Below the pieces are notes generated by a model that made no database searches, had not been told where the DNA came from, and saw nothing but the letters and a program-made list of their open reading frames with translations. Shown piece by piece: positions 23,136 through 33,326 of a stretch of DNA of 51,458 nt; within the stretch, counting starts at the first letter, position 1; the number at the start of each line of letters is the position of its first letter. Origin of the DNA: Acidimicrobiaceae bacterium (lineage in GTDB: Bacteria > Actinomycetota > Acidimicrobiia > Acidimicrobiales > RAAP-2). The translations under genes and the position numbers were made by a program. The stretch is taken from contig PLSY01000222.1 in assembly GCA_003164275.1 (NCBI GenBank), positions 6,140 through 57,597 of the forward strand, in the 5' to 3' direction.

Positions 23136-26036
23136 TCAACCCATGTCCACCAGGGCGAGGATCTCGTCGCCCCACCGCTCGAGACGCAGGGGACCCATTC
23201 CCTTGCAGGCGGCAAGCTCCTCGAGAGAGGACGGCAACCGGTTGGCGATACCGATCAGCTCCTTGTCCGTCAGCACCCGATAGGCAGGGAAGCCCCCCTC
23301 TTTCGCCACCCCCGACCTCCAGGCCCGCAGGGCGGCCTCGGCCGACTCGCTGTCTGGGGACTGCCCGAGGCCGGCTGGAGCCGTGAGCGTCACGGTCCGC
23401 CCGTCGATCCGGACGTCGGAGCCGAACGCGACGATGACCTCCGCCTCCCCGACCACGCAGACCACCCCTTCGTGCGTCACCTCGGTCACCGAGCCGACAT
23501 TGCCGCGCTGCTCGATGATCAGTCCTACGGCCGCTTCGACCGGTGGCAGCGTGAGCCTCCGCCGCTCGGCCGGTCCACCTCGCTTCGCCCCGGGACTCGC
23601 CTTCGATCTCGTCGCCGTGGCTTGCGTCCTCGCCGAACCCGACGCTGACCGGGCGGCGCGCGATCCGGAGCCGTCGAGCTCGGCCACGAACAACGACGGC
23701 GCCTCGGAGTCAGCGAGCACGGCCACTTGTGCTGATGCCCTTGTCAAGGCCACGTGGAAGACGCGTCGCTCCCCCTCGTCGTCGTCACTCAGGCGATGGG
23801 GAAACAGACCCTCTGTCGCCCCGAAGACGATGACGTGTCCCCACTCTTTGCCCTTGATGCGGTGGACAGTGGACAGGGTCACAGAGGGCCCCTCGGCCGC
23901 CGGGCGGCCGAGGATGCCCCGGAGCCATCGTTCGAAGCTGGCCGCATCGGGGTGCAGGCTGGCCACCGACTCGAGGGCCAGCAGGTCGTCGGCGTGCGTC
24001 GATCGATCCGCCTCCTTGCGCGACGAGTCGAGGGCGTCCATGGTGGCGTCGAGGCCGATGCCGACACGGATGGCCCGCAGGGCGGCGGCCGTCGATATCG
24101 CCGTGGCCTTCGCCACCGCGGCGAGATCGTCGGCGTAGGACTGGACCTTCGGCACGTCACGCCCGCTCAACCGACCGGCCAGGCGACGAATGTCGCCGAT
24201 CGAAGTGCTGTGGTGCTTCGTGATCATGTCCACCACCATCGGGGCGATGCCCCGGGAGGGCCTGCGCACCGTGTCCCTGATGTCGTCGCGTCGGATGTGG
24301 TCCGGATCGGCGCCGATTCGCAGGTAGGCAAACGCCGTGCGGATCCCTGTCCGAGCGAGTACCTGGGCGTCCAGGGGCGCCGCACAGGCGATGCCCGCCT
24401 CGGAGCACGCCACCTGCACGGACAGCAGGGTCGAGTTGACCCGCGAGAGTACGGCGATGTCTTCGAGGTCCACACCGCGGTCCTGCCAGTCCGAGATGAT
24501 GTCGACGGCCAACGTGGCGAGGGCGTCCCCCGGGGCCGTTCTCACCGCCACCGGTCCGGAGCCGGACAACGGGCCGGTCATCAGTGGCTCGGCGTCGACC
24601 CGGCCGGCCGGCGAGCGGATCGTCTTGTCCAGTCGTCGGTGGTTGTAGGACAACAAGTGCCGGGCAGCGCCGACGATCGCGGGCGGGCACCGGTAGTTGA
24701 CTTCGAGTGGATGGTGGTCGGCCCCGGGGAAGTATCGGTTGAAGTCGATCAGGAACTCGGGCGTAGCCCCCGAGTATCCGTAGATGACCTGATCGTCGTC
24801 GCCCACCCCGAAGCAGTCGAAGCCTGGTGCGACCAACAAACGGATCAACAGGAGGTGGGCCGGGGTGAGGTCTTGGAATTCGTCGACCAATAGTCGTCGG
24901 CATCGAGCCTGGGCAGAGACGCGGGCCTCGGGGTCACAAAGGAGGATCTCGATGGCCCGGTAGATCTGCTCGTCGAAATCGACGGCCCCCATCTCAACCA
25001 GGGCCGCCCGGTACCGATCGAACCCATCGGCCATACCAATGGCATCTGGGTTGGCCCGCTCCACGGCCTCGGGCGAGCTCAAGCCGAGCCGGATAGCCGA
25101 CAGGGCGCTGATGTAGGGGGCCACGGTGTCGGTGTTGGCCTGGCGCCGGATGTCGAACTGGCGCTGCAGGAGGTCGCGCACGTCGGACTCCGAGAGGACC
25201 CGGGGGCGGCCGCTCGTCGAGAACTCGGTGCAGATCCACAGACCGATGCTGTTGAGCGTGCGGATGTGCGGGCCGGCATTCGTCACCACATCGGCGCAGC
25301 GGTCCTTCATCTCCTGGGCCGCCTTGGCGTTGTAGGCCAGGGCGCTGATGGTGGAAGGGTGGACGTGCCGATCGGCGACCAGGTGACGGAGCCGCTCGGT
25401 CAGCACCCTCGTCTTGCCCGACCCGGCCGGGGCGATGACTCGTGCCGCCCCCGACTGGTGCCCGACGGCGGCCAACTGGTCGGGGGCGAGCGCCGCCTCG
25501 GAGGTGGCCGTCCCGGTCGGGTCCAGGCGGCCTCCTTCCACCCCCCAGCGATGAGCCACTGCTATCCCCGAAGCAAGGGGCGGAGGGTCGGGCGGCCCGC
25601 CGTCCACGTACATGGGCGTCCCGCCGGCGAGGACAATGTCGGCCGGTCCACCGGCCGTCACTCCCCGATCTTCAAACTGTCGGGCCGCCTTCCTGGCGTG
25701 CCACCAGATGGGCTCGCCGCCTCGGGCGTCGTAGGAGTTGGTCCACACCAGGAACTGGAGGCGGTCGAGAGAAAACTCGAACGCAGGGCTCAGCTCGAAG
25801 ACGTTCCCTTTGAAGTGCTGTGCGGCCCGAAGAGCCGTCGGGTCAGCGGCCAACTCGATGACGACGGGCTTTCGTGACAGCCAGGCTCCGTGAAGGATCT
25901 CGACCGCCTCTCCAGGGTGGTCGACCTCGGCATGACTCACCACCAGCCGCGGACAGGAGGACCATGCCTCGGGAACGACCCCGCCGGGCTGCACGACCAC
26001 TCCGCGGCCGAGCTCTGCCGGTCCTGGAAAGGTCAC
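23136..26036 (-). CDS. UvrD/PcrA-type SF1 helicase with N-terminal extension and C-terminal HRDC domain
   Basis: A 966-residue DNA helicase. Walker A is IAPAGSGKTRV (near residue 202), motif II is LLVDEFQDLTPAHLLL, motif III GVGDDDQVIYGYSGA, motif IV VNYRCPPAIV, then STVHRIKGKEWGHVIV and RRVFHVALTRAS (motif VI). Residues 890-966 (YRVLTDKELIGIANRLPSSLEELAACKGMGPLRLERWG) form an HRDC domain, as in mycobacterial UvrD2. The first 180 residues, with EFSLDRLQFLVWTNSYDARGGEPIWWHARKAARQF, are not part of the classical helicase and I do not recognise them. Start GTG at 26036 is weak. The SRPBCC gene ends 9 bases upstream. Probably involved in DNA repair or replication restart. Confidence 0.92.
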   Translation of the reverse strand: MTFPGPAELGRGVVVQPGGVVPEAWSSCPRLVVSHAEVDHPGEAVEILHGAWLSRKPVVIELAADPTALRAAQHFKGNVFELSPAFEFSLDRLQFLVWTNSYDARGGEPIWWHARKAARQFEDRGVTAGGPADIVLAGGTPMYVDGGPPDPPPLASGIAVAHRWGVEGGRLDPTGTATSEAALAPDQLAAVGHQSGAARVIAPAGSGKTRVLTERLRHLVADRHVHPSTISALAYNAKAAQEMKDRCADVVTNAGPHIRTLNSIGLWICTEFSTSGRPRVLSESDVRDLLQRQFDIRRQANTDTVAPYISALSAIRLGLSSPEAVERANPDAIGMADGFDRYRAALVEMGAVDFDEQIYRAIEILLCDPEARVSAQARCRRLLVDEFQDLTPAHLLLIRLLVAPGFDCFGVGDDDQVIYGYSGATPEFLIDFNRYFPGADHHPLEVNYRCPPAIVGAARHLLSYNHRRLDKTIRSPAGRVDAEPLMTGPLSGSGPVAVRTAPGDALATLAVDIISDWQDRGVDLEDIAVLSRVNSTLLSVQVACSEAGIACAAPLDAQVLARTGIRTAFAYLRIGADPDHIRRDDIRDTVRRPSRGIAPMVVDMITKHHSTSIGDIRRLAGRLSGRDVPKVQSYADDLAAVAKATAISTAAALRAIRVGIGLDATMDALDSSRKEADRSTHADDLLALESVASLHPDAASFERWLRGILGRPAAEGPSVTLSTVHRIKGKEWGHVIVFGATEGLFPHRLSDDDEGERRVFHVALTRASAQVAVLADSEAPSLFVAELDGSGSRAARSASGSARTQATATRSKASPGAKRGGPAERRRLTLPPVEAAVGLIIEQRGNVGSVTEVTHEGVVCVVGEAEVIVAFGSDVRIDGRTVTLTAPAGLGQSPDSESAEAALRAWRSGVAKEGGFPAYRVLTDKELIGIANRLPSSLEELAACKGMGPLRLERWGDEILALVDMG

Positions 26037-26045
26037 CCGTCCAAA

Positions 26046-26534
26046 CTAGCGAGGGCCTGTAACAACACGTCCCCTCGCAGGGCTGGCCGGCCGAGCGTGC
26101 AGATAGGAATCAAGGCCGGCGTTGCCGTGCCGCATCATGATGGCGTGGTTGCCGCGAAAGACAGAGCGGGCTAGAGGAGCGAGCCACCGGAGCATTCGCT
26201 TGTTCGCTCGGACGTCCTCTTCGAAGACAGGCTGAGTCCCAGCCGGGTGATCGGCCAGTACCCAGCGGCTGAACCCTTCGAGGTCGCCCGTCATGGACGC
26301 CTCGAGTATCCCGGCTTCGGCATCGAGCCGGGAGGGGCGAAGGACGAAGGTGAGGTTGTACGGCAGGACCGAGCGGCACGTCACCTCGCACGACTCCTTG
26401 GTAAGGAGTCTGAACGACCGCACCTCGGGCCACCATCGCGGATAGTCCTCGAATCGCTCGAGAGCCTCGTAGACCACCGCGGGTGGAGCCTCGACGATCC
26501 ACTCGGAGCGAAACTGGTAGCGGTTTCGATCCAC
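26046..26534 (-). CDS. SRPBCC-family (polyketide cyclase/dehydrase-like) protein
   Basis: A 162-residue START-like helix-grip protein: FRSEWIVEAPPAVVYEALERFEDYPRWWPEVRSFRLL is the classic first strand, helices and W-P motif. Beta strands with TFVLRPSRLDAEAGILEAS and the long C-terminal helix (MLRWLAPLARSVFRGNHAIMMRHGNAGL) follow. Such proteins bind hydrophobic ligands; the ligand cannot be inferred. The GTG at 26534 is taken as start. It precedes the UvrD-like helicase by 9 bases on the same strand, so they may share a transcript, though no functional link is evident. Confidence 0.88.
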   Translation of the reverse strand: MDRNRYQFRSEWIVEAPPAVVYEALERFEDYPRWWPEVRSFRLLTKESCEVTCRSVLPYNLTFVLRPSRLDAEAGILEASMTGDLEGFSRWVLADHPAGTQPVFEEDVRANKRMLRWLAPLARSVFRGNHAIMMRHGNAGLDSYLHARPASPARGRVVTGPR

Positions 26535-26662
26535 CTCTTGAGTGTGGCACGACGACCCGCAGCACTTCAGCGCACCCGAGCGCCTCTTGGCACTTCCTGG
26601 ACTCGCCGGCAGCTGCCCGGTCCGTTGCCTGAATCTCGAAACCCATTAGCCTCGAGGCCATT

Positions 26663-27343
26663 ATGGCCCCATCAGCAGACAACGCCCTGGCGGCGGCCAG
26701 CCCAACGGACGAAGAGACGACCGGCGCCCCGCCCGAAGGTGCCGAGGCGCCGAAGAAGCCGGATGGTCGTCAGCTCCGGCGTGAGCGCAACCGTGACGCG
26801 GTGGTCGAGGCCCTGCTCGACCTGTATCGGGATGGCAACCTCCGTCCGAGCACCGAGGAGATCGCCACCCGCTCCGGGCTCTCCCCCCGATCGCTGTTCC
26901 GGTACTTCGACGACGTCGACGACTTGGCCCGAACGGCCATGCAGCGACAGCTGTCGAGGGCCCGTCCCCTGGTGGAAATCGCCGCCGAGCCCGACGACCC
27001 CTTCGACGTGCGAGTCTCGGCCTTGGTCAACCAGCGATTCACCCTCTTCGGGGTGGTCGGCAACTCGGCCGAGGTGATGCGACTTCGTGCCCCGGCTCAG
27101 CCCATCCTGGCCGACGAGCTTGAACGGAACCGGAAGATCCTCCGCTCCCAGATCCGCCACCTGTTCGCCGGCGAGCTCGCCGCCATGGAGGACGGTCGGG
27201 CCCGGCGAGCCGTCGCCGCCGCTGACGTCCTCACCGCCTTCGAGTCCTACCGGAACCTCATAAGCCATCGGGCCATGAGTTTCGAGGAGGCCTCGGCCGT
27301 CATGACCGAGGCGTTGACGGCCGTACTCACCAGCAACAACTGA
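26663..27343 (+). CDS. TetR-family transcriptional regulator
   Basis: A 226-residue regulator. An N-terminal Pro/Ala/Glu-rich tail of about 35 residues precedes the HTH: RRERNRDAVVEALLDLYRDGNLRPSTEEIATRSGLSPRSLFRYFDDVDDLARTAM. The C-terminal helical ligand domain includes LFGVVGNSAEVMRLRAP and FESYRNLISHRAMSFEEA. Start ATG at 26663, in the gap of 128 bases after the divergent SRPBCC gene. It converges on the MFS-MarR gene with 29 bases between stops, so its natural target is not fixed by the layout; autoregulation or control of the 26046-26534 unit is possible. Confidence 0.92.
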   Translation: MAPSADNALAAASPTDEETTGAPPEGAEAPKKPDGRQLRRERNRDAVVEALLDLYRDGNLRPSTEEIATRSGLSPRSLFRYFDDVDDLARTAMQRQLSRARPLVEIAAEPDDPFDVRVSALVNQRFTLFGVVGNSAEVMRLRAPAQPILADELERNRKILRSQIRHLFAGELAAMEDGRARRAVAAADVLTAFESYRNLISHRAMSFEEASAVMTEALTAVLTSNN

Positions 27344-27372
27344 CGGGCAAGCCGAACCGTTGTCGAGAGGCC

Positions 27373-29406
27373 TCAAGCCTTCACCGGACGGGCATCGGCC
27401 AGCAGCTGATCGTCGTCGGCCAAGAGCCCCCTCGCCAGTTTGCGCACCAGCTCCACCACCTCGGGATGGGACTCGGGGTCCCAGCCCTCGAGGAGGGAGG
27501 TCATCGACTCCCGCCGCGCTTGGGCCAGTCGATCGATGGCGTCGTGCCCCGCCGGTGTCAGCACCAGGGTGCACCCGAGCGACTCGTCGTCCCTCTCGAG
27601 CATGCCCTTGGCCACCAACGCGTCGGTACTAGGCACGAGGCGAGCCGGGTCGACCTTCAATCGGGCGCCCACGCTTTCGAGCGTGCACTCACCTCGATCG
27701 GCCAGCCGGTACAGCATCCAACAGGCGGCCGGGTCGAGGTCGACCCCGGCCCGTTCAGCCAGACCGGCATAGAGATCAGGTCGGTTCTCCCGGCTGGTAG
27801 CCCGCTCGACGATCCGCTGCATCTCGCCGAGTGAGTTTCGCGGCTCAGGGAGTCCGAGGTACTCGGCCGGCTCGGAGGTGCGGATCGATTTGCGGAGGGC
27901 GATCTCTGGCAGGGTCCAGCTCAGGATGAAGGACACGAAGGCGATGGGCACCCCGATCAGGAACATGGTCTGGACGGTGTGGGAGATGCCATCGATCACG
28001 GCGGCCTGAATGGTTGCCGGCAGGTGATGGATGGCTTCGGGGTTGTCGGCGTTCAAGTTGAACCCGGCCGGTGCCTTTGAGACATGCAGTGACTTCAAGA
28101 TGTTGCCCACCACAAGGTTGGCGTAGAGAGCGCCGAAGACGGCTGTCCCGAACGATCCCCCGATGCTCCGGAAGAACGTGACCCCAGATGTGGCTGTGCC
28201 GAGGTCCTCATAGGGCACGGCGTTCTGAACGGCCACGGTCAGCACCTGGAGCACGCACCCGAGGCCGAGGCCGAACACGGCCATGTAGGCGGCCATGGTC
28301 CATGCCCCGGTGCTCACCCCGATCATCGACATCAGGTAGAGCCCCATGGTCATCAAGGCAGTGCCGAGGACGGGGAAGATCTTGTAGCGGCCTGTGCGAC
28401 TGACCAGTTGGCCCGACCCGATTGAAGCAACCAACAGTCCACCCATCATGGGGAACAGCCTCACCCCCGACTCGATCGGGCTGATGCCCTTCACGTCCTG
28501 GAAGAACAGTGGCAGGAAGGTCATGGCCCCGAACATGGCGAAGCCGACCACGAACCCGATGGCGCTGGAGGCGCTGAACACCTTGTTGGCGAACAACTTG
28601 AGCGGGATGATCGGCTCTTTGGCCCTTCGCTCGGCGAGGAGGAACAGAATGGCGAAGATGACCCCGCCGACGCCCAGGCCAACAATGAACGGCGAGGTCC
28701 ACCCGTAGGTGGTGCCGCCCAGACTGGTGAACAGGACGAGGGCGGTGGCCGACAAGGCCAGCAGGCCGGTGCCGAGGTAGTCGATGACCCGGTGCACCCG
28801 GCTCAGGGCACCCGGGAGGGCGATGGTCGTGACGATGAGGGCGACAGCACCGATGGGCACGTTGATGTAGAAGATCCACCGCCAGCTCAGGTAGTCGACG
28901 AAGACCCCGCCGATCAGTGGCCCGATGACCGTCGTGACTCCGAACATGGCCATGAACAGGCCCATGTAGCGCCCCCGCTCACGGGGTGACACGACGTCAC
29001 CGATGATCGTCTGGGCACCGACCTGGAGGCCGCCTCCACCGAGTCCCTGGACCGCTCGGAAGACGATGAGCTCAAACATCGAGTGGCTGAGACCGGAGAG
29101 CACCGAGCCCGCCAAGAAGACGACGATGGCCATCTGGAAGAAGAACTTCCGGCCGAACTGGTCGCCGAGCTTTCCCCACAACGGCGTGGACACCGTCGAC
29201 GCCAGCAAATAAGCCGTCACCACCCAGGTCAGGTGGGAGGCGCCGTGGAGGTCACCGACGATGGTCGGCAGTGCCGTCGAGACCACGGTCTGGTCCAAGG
29301 CGGCGAGGAACATCCCGAGCATCAGGGCGCCGATGACCAACAGCACCCGGCGGTGGGTAAGGGCGGCCGGGGCGTCGGGCTGTGCGACTGTGGCCGTCTC
29401 GCTCAT
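27373..29406 (-). CDS. DHA2-family MFS drug exporter fused to a C-terminal MarR-like winged helix
   Basis: A 677-residue protein. Residues 15-510 form a 14-helix EmrB/QacA-type exporter: [21 protein letters not shown], motif [11 protein letters not shown], and [19 protein letters not shown]. After the last membrane helix ([15 protein letters not shown]) comes a soluble domain of about 150 residues: [79 protein letters not shown]. The middle helices and the final wing are those of MarR-type proteins. Start ATG at 29406 with AGAGGGG 7 bases upstream. The pump should expel hydrophobic drugs or phenolics with protons. The added domain may sense or bind DNA near the membrane, or only regulate the pump. 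The frame is continuous. Confidence 0.9.
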   Translation of the reverse strand: MSETATVAQPDAPAALTHRRVLLVIGALMLGMFLAALDQTVVSTALPTIVGDLHGASHLTWVVTAYLLASTVSTPLWGKLGDQFGRKFFFQMAIVVFLAGSVLSGLSHSMFELIVFRAVQGLGGGGLQVGAQTIIGDVVSPRERGRYMGLFMAMFGVTTVIGPLIGGVFVDYLSWRWIFYINVPIGAVALIVTTIALPGALSRVHRVIDYLGTGLLALSATALVLFTSLGGTTYGWTSPFIVGLGVGGVIFAILFLLAERRAKEPIIPLKLFANKVFSASSAIGFVVGFAMFGAMTFLPLFFQDVKGISPIESGVRLFPMMGGLLVASIGSGQLVSRTGRYKIFPVLGTALMTMGLYLMSMIGVSTGAWTMAAYMAVFGLGLGCVLQVLTVAVQNAVPYEDLGTATSGVTFFRSIGGSFGTAVFGALYANLVVGNILKSLHVSKAPAGFNLNADNPEAIHHLPATIQAAVIDGISHTVQTMFLIGVPIAFVSFILSWTLPEIALRKSIRTSEPAEYLGLPEPRNSLGEMQRIVERATSRENRPDLYAGLAERAGVDLDPAACWMLYRLADRGECTLESVGARLKVDPARLVPSTDALVAKGMLERDDESLGCTLVLTPAGHDAIDRLAQARRESMTSLLEGWDPESHPEVVELVRKLARGLLADDDQLLADARPVKA

Positions 29407-29594
29407 GGCAGTGCCCCTCTCGCCAATGCCCGGCGCGGCATCGGCCTCATTGTACGAGTTGGTCCGCCCGGCGCGTGATGGTCGTCACCGACCGCCACCC
29501 CTCTCATCGATGCGAGACTGGGGCATCAACACTGGATGGCAAGTGCACGGGCGCCACAGGACCCGTTGGAGCGACACCGGCAGCGGAGGGAAAG

Positions 29595-30374
29595 ATGAGT
29601 GACCAAGTGATGCCGGCAGCATTCCTCGGGCATGGCGATCCGATGAACGCCCTGTCGGACAACCGGTACGCCCGGGCCTGGCGCCAGTTCGGCCTCTCAT
29701 TGCCGCGACCCCGGGCCATCGTGGTCATCTCGGCGCACTGGTACGTCGGGTCCACCTTGGTGACGGCCATGGCCTCACCCCGGACGATCCATGACTTCTA
29801 CGGGTTTCCCCAGGCCCTCTTCGATGTGGAGTACCCCGCACCCGGCGATCCCGACGTCGCAGCCGAGGTCGCCGAGGTGGTCAAGCCCCGATGGGTAGGT
29901 CTCGATGAAGACGGCTGGGGCCTCGACCACGGGACGTGGTCCGTGTTGGTCCACGCCTTCCCCGACGCCGACATCCCAGTCATCCAGCTCTCGGTCAATG
30001 GGTTCGAGGGGTTCGACGAGCACTTCGACCTTGGCCTGCGCCTCGCCCCCTTACGGGAGCGGGGCATCCTGATCATCGGCAGTGGCAATGTGGTCCACAA
30101 CCTCGGCCTGTTGGACGGGGCGGCCGGTGAGGCGCCGTTCGATTGGGCCGAGCGATTCGACGGGGCATGCACCTCGGCCATGACCGAGGACCCGGAACGG
30201 GCCAGGCGGCTGGGCGAGCACGACGACTACCGACGATCGGTCCCAACGCCTGACCACTTCTTGCCGTTGGCCCCGATAGCCGGGCTGGCAGTCGCGGCGG
30301 GCACCCCGGCCTCGGTGATGATCGACGGCTACCTCGGTGGCTCACTCTCGATGACCAGCTTCATCGTTCCGTAA
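29595..30374 (+). CDS. LigB-type extradiol ring-cleavage dioxygenase (DODA/YgiD-like)
   Basis: A 259-residue non-heme iron dioxygenase. Metal and active-site histidines lie in MPAAFLGHGDPMNAL, VVISAHWYVG, TIHDFYGFP and WGLDHGTWSVLVHAFPDADIPV. The family includes plant DOPA dioxygenases and E. coli YgiD and opens catechol-type rings at the extradiol bond. The start is the ATG at 29595, after GGAGGGAAAG; the open frame upstream is not coding-like. It is divergent from the pump-MarR gene with 188 bases between, which would fit a pair handling phenolic compounds; that is inference. Confidence 0.92.
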   Translation: MSDQVMPAAFLGHGDPMNALSDNRYARAWRQFGLSLPRPRAIVVISAHWYVGSTLVTAMASPRTIHDFYGFPQALFDVEYPAPGDPDVAAEVAEVVKPRWVGLDEDGWGLDHGTWSVLVHAFPDADIPVIQLSVNGFEGFDEHFDLGLRLAPLRERGILIIGSGNVVHNLGLLDGAAGEAPFDWAERFDGACTSAMTEDPERARRLGEHDDYRRSVPTPDHFLPLAPIAGLAVAAGTPASVMIDGYLGGSLSMTSFIVP

Positions 30375-30488
30375 CATGACCGTTGCGTTACCTGCTTCGC
30401 CAATACAGGGGAGCTGGAACAATTCGACAAAACCTGTCACGAACGTGTCACACTGTGCGATCACTTGGTCGACAGCGGAGGTTGGAAC

Positions 30489-31427
30489 GTGCTCACTCTG
30501 AAGCCGGGATTCCGGAAGGTGACGGTGGCGGCAAGCATCGGAGCCGTCGCCGTGCTGGCCGCGGCCTGTTCATCGAGCCCGTCGAGCTCCCCCTCCACCA
30601 CCGCCGCACCGTCGACCACCTCGACGTCCGTGGCCCTTCCCACGTCCACCATTCCGACCCAGGCGACAAACGCCGCCATCGCCGCCACCGTTCCGGCCGC
30701 CATCAAGTCCAAGGGGACGCTCGCCGTCGCCCTCGACGCCACCTACGCCCCGGATGAGTTCATCGCCCCGAACGGATCGACCGTCGTGGGCATGGACGCC
30801 GACCTGGCCACGGCCATCACCCAGGTCCTCGGACTGAAGGTGAAGCTCGTCAACGCCACCTTCGACACCATCATCCCGGGCATCCAGAGCGGGAAGTACG
30901 ACATGGGCGCCTCTTCGTTCACCGACACCATCGCCCGCCAGAAGGTCGTCGACTTCGTCGACTACTTCAGCGCCGGCGAAGGCTTCTACGTGAAGACCGG
31001 GAGCTCGGCCAGCTTCAATGGCCTCTCGAGTCTCTGCAACCACTCGGTGGCCGTCGAGAGCGGAACGACCGAGGAGTCCGACGCCAAGGCCCAGGCCAAG
31101 AAGTGCAAGGTGTCCGTCCTGTCCTTCGGCAACCAGAGCGAGGCCAACCTGGCCGTATCGAGCGGACGAGCCGATGTCGGCTTCGCCGACTCGCAGGTGG
31201 CCGGCTACATCGTCGCCTCCTCCAACGGTGTGTTCGCCAACAGCGGCACGGCCTTCGAGGTCGCCCCTTACGGACTGGCGCTGCCCAAGGGGAACGGCAT
31301 GGCCACCCCCGTCCAGTCGGCGATCAACTACCTGATCGGCAACGGCGTGTACACCCAGATCCTGACCAAATGGGGCGTCCAGTCCGGAGCGATCACCTCA
31401 TCGGTGATCAACGGCGCCACCAGCTAG
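30489..31427 (+). CDS. Polar amino-acid ABC transporter, substrate-binding lipoprotein
   Basis: A 312-residue family 3 solute-binding protein. The signal peptide VTVAASIGAVAVLAAAC ends in the lipidated Cys, followed by a Ser/Pro/Thr linker. The binding domain includes LAVALDATYAPDEFIAPNGSTVVGMDADLATAI, SGKYDMGASSFTDTIARQKVVDFVDYF and GLALPKGNGMATPVQSAINYLI. The start is the GTG at 30489 with a perfect GGAGG 7 bases upstream; the longer frame from TTG 30465 lacks a site. First gene of a three-gene operon with permease (12-base gap) and ATPase. Substrate is probably a polar or acidic amino acid. Confidence 0.95.
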   Translation: MLTLKPGFRKVTVAASIGAVAVLAAACSSSPSSSPSTTAAPSTTSTSVALPTSTIPTQATNAAIAATVPAAIKSKGTLAVALDATYAPDEFIAPNGSTVVGMDADLATAITQVLGLKVKLVNATFDTIIPGIQSGKYDMGASSFTDTIARQKVVDFVDYFSAGEGFYVKTGSSASFNGLSSLCNHSVAVESGTTEESDAKAQAKKCKVSVLSFGNQSEANLAVSSGRADVGFADSQVAGYIVASSNGVFANSGTAFEVAPYGLALPKGNGMATPVQSAINYLIGNGVYTQILTKWGVQSGAITSSVINGATS

Positions 31428-31439
31428 TCGAACTGACCG

Positions 31440-32474
31440 GTGAACGGGGACCCACCAGTGATTGGTCCCAATGATCCAGGCACCACCCGGGAACCCGGCC
31501 CAGGCAATGAGCGGGACGCGCTGAAGACCGTCCCCGTGCGCCATCCTTGGCGGTGGGTGGCGAGTGCCGTGATCCTGGTCTTCGTGGCCATGCTGGTCAA
31601 CACGCTGTTCTTCTCCAGCGTGGTCCGTGGCGGGGTGACCGAGGGGCGCTTCCAGTGGCCTGTGGTCTGGAAGTACCTCTTTGTCTCGCCGGTGCTGAGA
31701 GGTATAGTGGTGACCCTGGAGCTCACGGTCATCGCCATGGTTGTCGGCATCATCCTCGGTGTCATCCTCGCCGTGATGCGCCTCTCCCCCAACCGCATCC
31801 TGTCGGGTACGGCCTGGCTCTACATCTGGTTCTTCAGGGGGACCCCGGTCCTCGTGCAGCTCACCTTCTGGTACGTCGGGATCACCTATCTGTATCCCCA
31901 GCTGACCTTGGGGGTCCCGTTCGGCCCGACCTTGTTCACCGTCCACGCCAACACCCTGGTCACCTCGTTCATCGCCGGGGCCCTCGGCCTCAGCCTCAAC
32001 GAGGGCGCCTACATGGCCGAGATCGTGCGGGCCGGCATCATCTCGGTCGACGAGGGCCAGACCGAGGCGGCACAGTCCCTCGGGATGTCGAAGACCCAGA
32101 CCCTGCGACGCATCGTCCTCCCCCAGGCCATGCGCATCATCATCCCGCCGACGGGCAACGAGACCATCTCGATGCTCAAGACCACCTCGCTCGTCATCGT
32201 CATCGCCGGGGCCGACCTCTTCGCCGCCACCCAGAACATCTCGAACGCCAACTACCAGATCGTGCCGCTGCTGTTGGTGGCCAGTATCTGGTACCTCTTC
32301 TTCACCTCGATCCTGACCATCGGTCAGTACTACGTCGAGCGCTACTACTCCAGGGGCACCACGAGGGCCCTGCCCCCGACCCCCTTCCAGCGACTCCGCC
32401 AGAGCCTCTTCCACATCCGAACCGAGCCCGTTGCCCCGCTGGGCGAGGCACCGTGGGTGGCCCCCCATGCCTGA
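31440..32474 (+). CDS. Amino-acid ABC transporter permease
   Basis: A 344-residue HisM/GlnP-type inner-membrane permease. Membrane segments include [46 protein letters not shown] and [20 protein letters not shown]. The EAA loop that contacts the ATPase is [20 protein letters not shown]. The N-terminal 35 residues and the C-terminal 45 are soluble tails. Start GTG at 31440, 12 bases after the binding-protein stop. Only one permease gene is present, so the pore is probably a homodimer. Its 3' end overlaps the ATPase start by 8 bases. Confidence 0.95.
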   Translation: MNGDPPVIGPNDPGTTREPGPGNERDALKTVPVRHPWRWVASAVILVFVAMLVNTLFFSSVVRGGVTEGRFQWPVVWKYLFVSPVLRGIVVTLELTVIAMVVGIILGVILAVMRLSPNRILSGTAWLYIWFFRGTPVLVQLTFWYVGITYLYPQLTLGVPFGPTLFTVHANTLVTSFIAGALGLSLNEGAYMAEIVRAGIISVDEGQTEAAQSLGMSKTQTLRRIVLPQAMRIIIPPTGNETISMLKTTSLVIVIAGADLFAATQNISNANYQIVPLLLVASIWYLFFTSILTIGQYYVERYYSRGTTRALPPTPFQRLRQSLFHIRTEPVAPLGEAPWVAPHA

Positions 32475-33231
32475 GCCCATGGTCAAGGCACGCGGGGTCC
32501 GCAAGTCGTTCGGCCGGGTCGAGGTCCTAAAGGGGATCGACCTGACCGTCGACCCCGGTGAGGTGCTCTGTCTGATCGGTCCGTCGGGATCGGGAAAGAG
32601 CACCTTCTTGCGGTGCATCAACCACCTGGAGAAGGTCGACGGGGGAGAGCTCTCCGTCGACGGAGAACTGGTCGGCTACCGCCTGGCGGGCGACCGACTC
32701 TACGAGCTGAAGGACCGTGAGGTGTGTGGCAAGCGAGCCGAGATCGGCATGGTCTTCCAGCGGTTCAACCTCTTCCCGCACATGAGTGCGTTGGACAACG
32801 TGATCTCGGGACCCGTGCGGGTGAAGAGGGAGTCCACCTCATCGGCCAAGCAACGAGGCCGCGAGCTCCTCGACCGGGTTGGCCTGGCCGACAAGGTGGA
32901 CCGCTACCCGAACCAGCTCTCGGGGGGCCAACAACAGCGCGTAGCCATCGCCCGGGCCCTCGCCATGAAGCCCAAGTTGATGCTCTTCGACGAACCGACC
33001 TCAGCGCTCGACCCGGAGCTGGTCGGCGACGTCCTCGACGTCATGCGGGGTCTGGCCGACGAGGGCATGACCATGATCGTCGTGACCCACGAGATGGGCT
33101 TCGCCCGTGAGGTGGGAGACACCGTCGTGTTCATGGACGGTGGCGTGGTGGTCGAGAGCGGCGACCCTAAGGCCGTGCTGACCAACCCCCAACACGAGCG
33201 CACCCGGGTCTTCCTGTCCAAGGTGCTCTGA
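32467..33231 (+). CDS. Amino-acid ABC transporter ATP-binding protein
   Basis: A 254-residue GlnQ/HisP-type ATPase. Walker A is [18 protein letters not shown]-loop [13 protein letters not shown], signature [17 protein letters not shown], Walker [15 protein letters not shown], and H-loop [11 protein letters not shown]. The start is the ATG at 32467, which overlaps the permease stop; a second ATG lies 12 bases further in. Cytoplasmic partner of the two genes before it. An inverted repeat terminator follows at 33284-33312. Confidence 0.96.
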   Translation: MPEPMVKARGVRKSFGRVEVLKGIDLTVDPGEVLCLIGPSGSGKSTFLRCINHLEKVDGGELSVDGELVGYRLAGDRLYELKDREVCGKRAEIGMVFQRFNLFPHMSALDNVISGPVRVKRESTSSAKQRGRELLDRVGLADKVDRYPNQLSGGQQQRVAIARALAMKPKLMLFDEPTSALDPELVGDVLDVMRGLADEGMTMIVVTHEMGFAREVGDTVVFMDGGVVVESGDPKAVLTNPQHERTRVFLSKVL

Positions 33232-33283
33232 CCATCGGGCCAGACTCACGCGGTCCCTGGTCACGTGATGCGCCGGCCGAAGT

Positions 33284-33312
33284 TGATGGGCAGGTCGGGA
33301 CGCCGCCCATCA
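33284..33312. terminator. Bidirectional hairpin between convergent genes
   Basis: TGATGGGC (33284-33291) pairs perfectly with GCCCATCA (33305-33312) around a 13-nt loop. It lies between the 3' ends of the ABC ATPase gene and the leftward gene 33327-34124. No T run, but position fits a shared terminator. Confidence 0.6.
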
Positions 33313-33326
33313 GTTGTCGACCAAGT

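Noticed and set aside
31398..32621. 407-codon open frame antisense to the ABC permease
   Set aside because: Highly charged Asp/Gly/His/Arg-rich translation typical of antisense frames; the permease frame is certain.
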